A program made the position numbers and the translations under genes. This document shows, piece by piece, positions 62,946 through 64,000 of a stretch of DNA of 64,000 bases; the first letter of the stretch is position 1; each line of letters begins with the position of its first letter. The notes under the pieces were generated by a model. The model did no database searches, was not told where the DNA came from, and worked only from the letters and a program-made list of their open reading frames with translations. The DNA is taken from NCBI RefSeq assembly GCF_021390935.1, contig NZ_JAJPUI010000002.1, positions 558,001-622,000 of the forward strand. The letters run 5' to 3'. The DNA is from Streptomyces sp. CC228A. GTDB taxonomy: Bacteria > Actinomycetota > Actinomycetes > Streptomycetales > Streptomycetaceae.

Positions 62946-63707
62946 ATGTTCCGTCGTGTGGCGGGGGCGGTGTGCGCGGGGGCGGTGCTGCTCTCCCTCA
63001 CGGCGTGCGGCGGTGCCCCGTCCGGCGGCGGCGAGGCCGGCGGCGGCAGGCTGACCGTGCTGGCCGCCGCGTCGCTGACCGACGTGTTCGAGGACGTGGG
63101 CGCCGCGTACGAGAAGGAGCACCCCGGCACCGAGGTCGCGTTCTCCTTCGCCGGGTCGCAGGAGCTGGCCTCGCAGGTGCGCCAGGGGGCTCCGGCGGAC
63201 GTCCTGGTCACGGCGGATGCGGCGACGATGGACTCCCTGGAGGGCGAGACGCGCGAGCCCGTCGTCATCGCCCGGAACCGGCTCGTCATCGCCACCGCCG
63301 CGGGCAACCCGGAGGGCGTCGCCGGTCTGAAGGACCTGGCCCGCAGCGACCTCAAGGTGGTGCTCGCCGCCCCCGAGGTGCCCGTCGGGCGCTACAGCCG
63401 GCAGGCCCTCGACCGGGCGGGTGCGGCGGTACGGCCCGTGTCGGAGGAGCCGAACGTCCGCGCCGTCCTCGCCAAGGTGCGGCTCGGCGAGGCGGACGCG
63501 GGGCTCGTGTACGCCACGGACGCCGCCGCGGCCGGCGGCGAGATCGCTGCCGTCGCCGTGCCGGACGCGCAGAACGCCGTCGCCTCCTACCCGGCGGCAG
63601 CGCTGGACTCGGCGGAGAACGAGCAGGGCGCCCGGTCCTTCGTGGCGTGGCTGCGGTCCGCGCAGGCGCGCGGGCTGCTGGAGCGGGCGGGATTCGAGGC
63701 ACCGTGA
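62946..63707 (+). CDS. modA: Molybdate ABC transporter substrate-binding lipoprotein ModA
   Basis: 253 aa. Lipoprotein signal peptide with lipobox LTACGG (Cys near residue 21). ModA motifs: [65 protein letters not shown], and [14 protein letters not shown]. It captures molybdate (or tungstate) outside the membrane. ATG 62946 has ggaggt four bases upstream. Its stop overlaps modB (GTGA). Confidence 0.95.
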   Translation: MFRRVAGAVCAGAVLLSLTACGGAPSGGGEAGGGRLTVLAAASLTDVFEDVGAAYEKEHPGTEVAFSFAGSQELASQVRQGAPADVLVTADAATMDSLEGETREPVVIARNRLVIATAAGNPEGVAGLKDLARSDLKVVLAAPEVPVGRYSRQALDRAGAAVRPVSEEPNVRAVLAKVRLGEADAGLVYATDAAAAGGEIAAVAVPDAQNAVASYPAAALDSAENEQGARSFVAWLRSAQARGLLERAGFEAP

Positions 63708-64000
63708 GCACCGCCCCGCGCCGGGTCCCCGCGGCGCTCGCACTGCCCGCCGCCGTGGCCGTGGCGTTCCTGCTGGTGCCTCTGGCAGGGGTGCTGGCGC
63801 ACGCGCCGTGGGGCAGCCTGGCCGGGCGCCTGACGGCCCCCGCCGTGCGCGAGGCGCTGGGCCTGTCGGTGGTCGTGTCGGCGTGGGCGCTGCTGCTGTC
63901 CCTCCTGCTCGGCGTACCGCTGGCGTGGGTGCTGGCCCGGGTGGACTTCCCGGGGAAGCCCCTCGTACGGGTCCTGGTGATGCTGCCGATGGTGCTGCCG
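63704..64000 (+). CDS. modB: Molybdate ABC transporter permease ModB (partial, cut by window end)
   Basis: First 99 codons only. [20 protein letters not shown] leads into a first membrane helix, then [20 protein letters not shown], a second helix and [17 protein letters not shown], which is typical of the ModB N-terminus. GTG 63704 overlaps the modA stop. The rest lies beyond 64000; modC would be expected next. Confidence 0.93.
   Translation, partial: MSTAPRRVPAALALPAAVAVAFLLVPLAGVLAHAPWGSLAGRLTAPAVREALGLSVVVSAWALLLSLLLGVPLAWVLARVDFPGKPLVRVLVMLPMVLP

Overview
The window is a stretch of chromosomal core from a Streptomyces or very close relative. The DNA is strongly GC-rich with GC-ending codons and many GTG starts. 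The gene order (dasR, B12-riboswitch-controlled nrdAB, an HD-GYP pair, rsrA-sigR, aroA, rsgA, hisN, wblC, uvrD2, mycoredoxin, nudC, adnBA) is the conserved Streptomyces arrangement as I remember it. No insertion sequence, phage, CRISPR array or biosynthetic cluster is visible.

Layout. 1-8.4 kb: the global repressor DasR, a DUF3311/sodium:solute symporter pair, a decayed toxin-antitoxin remnant, a GNAT acetyltransferase, then class Ia ribonucleotide reductase nrdAB behind two NrdR boxes and a cobalamin riboswitch, and a peptide deformylase. 8.4-16.3 kb (all minus): a TPR protein, two membrane HD/HD-GYP proteins, the thiol-stress switch RsrA-SigR with its autoregulatory sigma-R promoter, an alpha/beta hydrolase and an SRAP protein. 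16.3-21.5 kb (plus): M50 peptidase, aroA, rsgA, hisN, and a CBS protein with a suggestive 5' hairpin. 21.5-26.3 kb: a catalase/CatR divergon and two identical initiator tRNA genes flanking a Sel1-repeat protein. 26.3-35.8 kb: a UPF0182 membrane protein, PPA1309-like protein, PDZ/Lon-like protease, a 56-aa membrane peptide gene, moaE, an epimerase, a DUF2342 metalloprotease and a Nudix enzyme. 35.8-43.4 kb: three tandem AIM24 proteins (one fused to TerD), a YgjP-type peptidase, a ThiF-like protein, an ABC1 kinase and small proteins. 43.0-47.5 kb: wblC with a long translated leader and attenuator, uvrD2 and mycoredoxin. 47.6-58.5 kb: nudC, an M20 dipeptidase, adnB and adnA with a lipoprotein remnant between them. 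58.5-64 kb: an alkyltransferase-like protein, a 1014-aa membrane protein with a kinase-like centre, a TOBE regulator, modA, and modB cut by the window end.

Several genes serve oxidative or antibiotic stress (sigR-rsrA, mycoredoxin, catalase-CatR, wblC) or DNA metabolism and repair (nrdAB, SRAP, uvrD2, adnAB, alkyltransferase-like protein). Many genes have a TANNNT box 6-7 nt before the start codon and no Shine-Dalgarno sequence, so leaderless mRNAs are probably common.

Two general cautions. Six genes are interrupted by single-base shifts in G/C runs (12.04, 15.11, 24.40, 25.55, 38.08-38.17, 40.65, 51.48 and 51.71 kb), which look more like assembly errors than real mutations. Intergenic DNA is unusually rich in short tandem repeats (7-38 bp periods). 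All identifications are from reading the sequence and from memory of the families; no database search was run.
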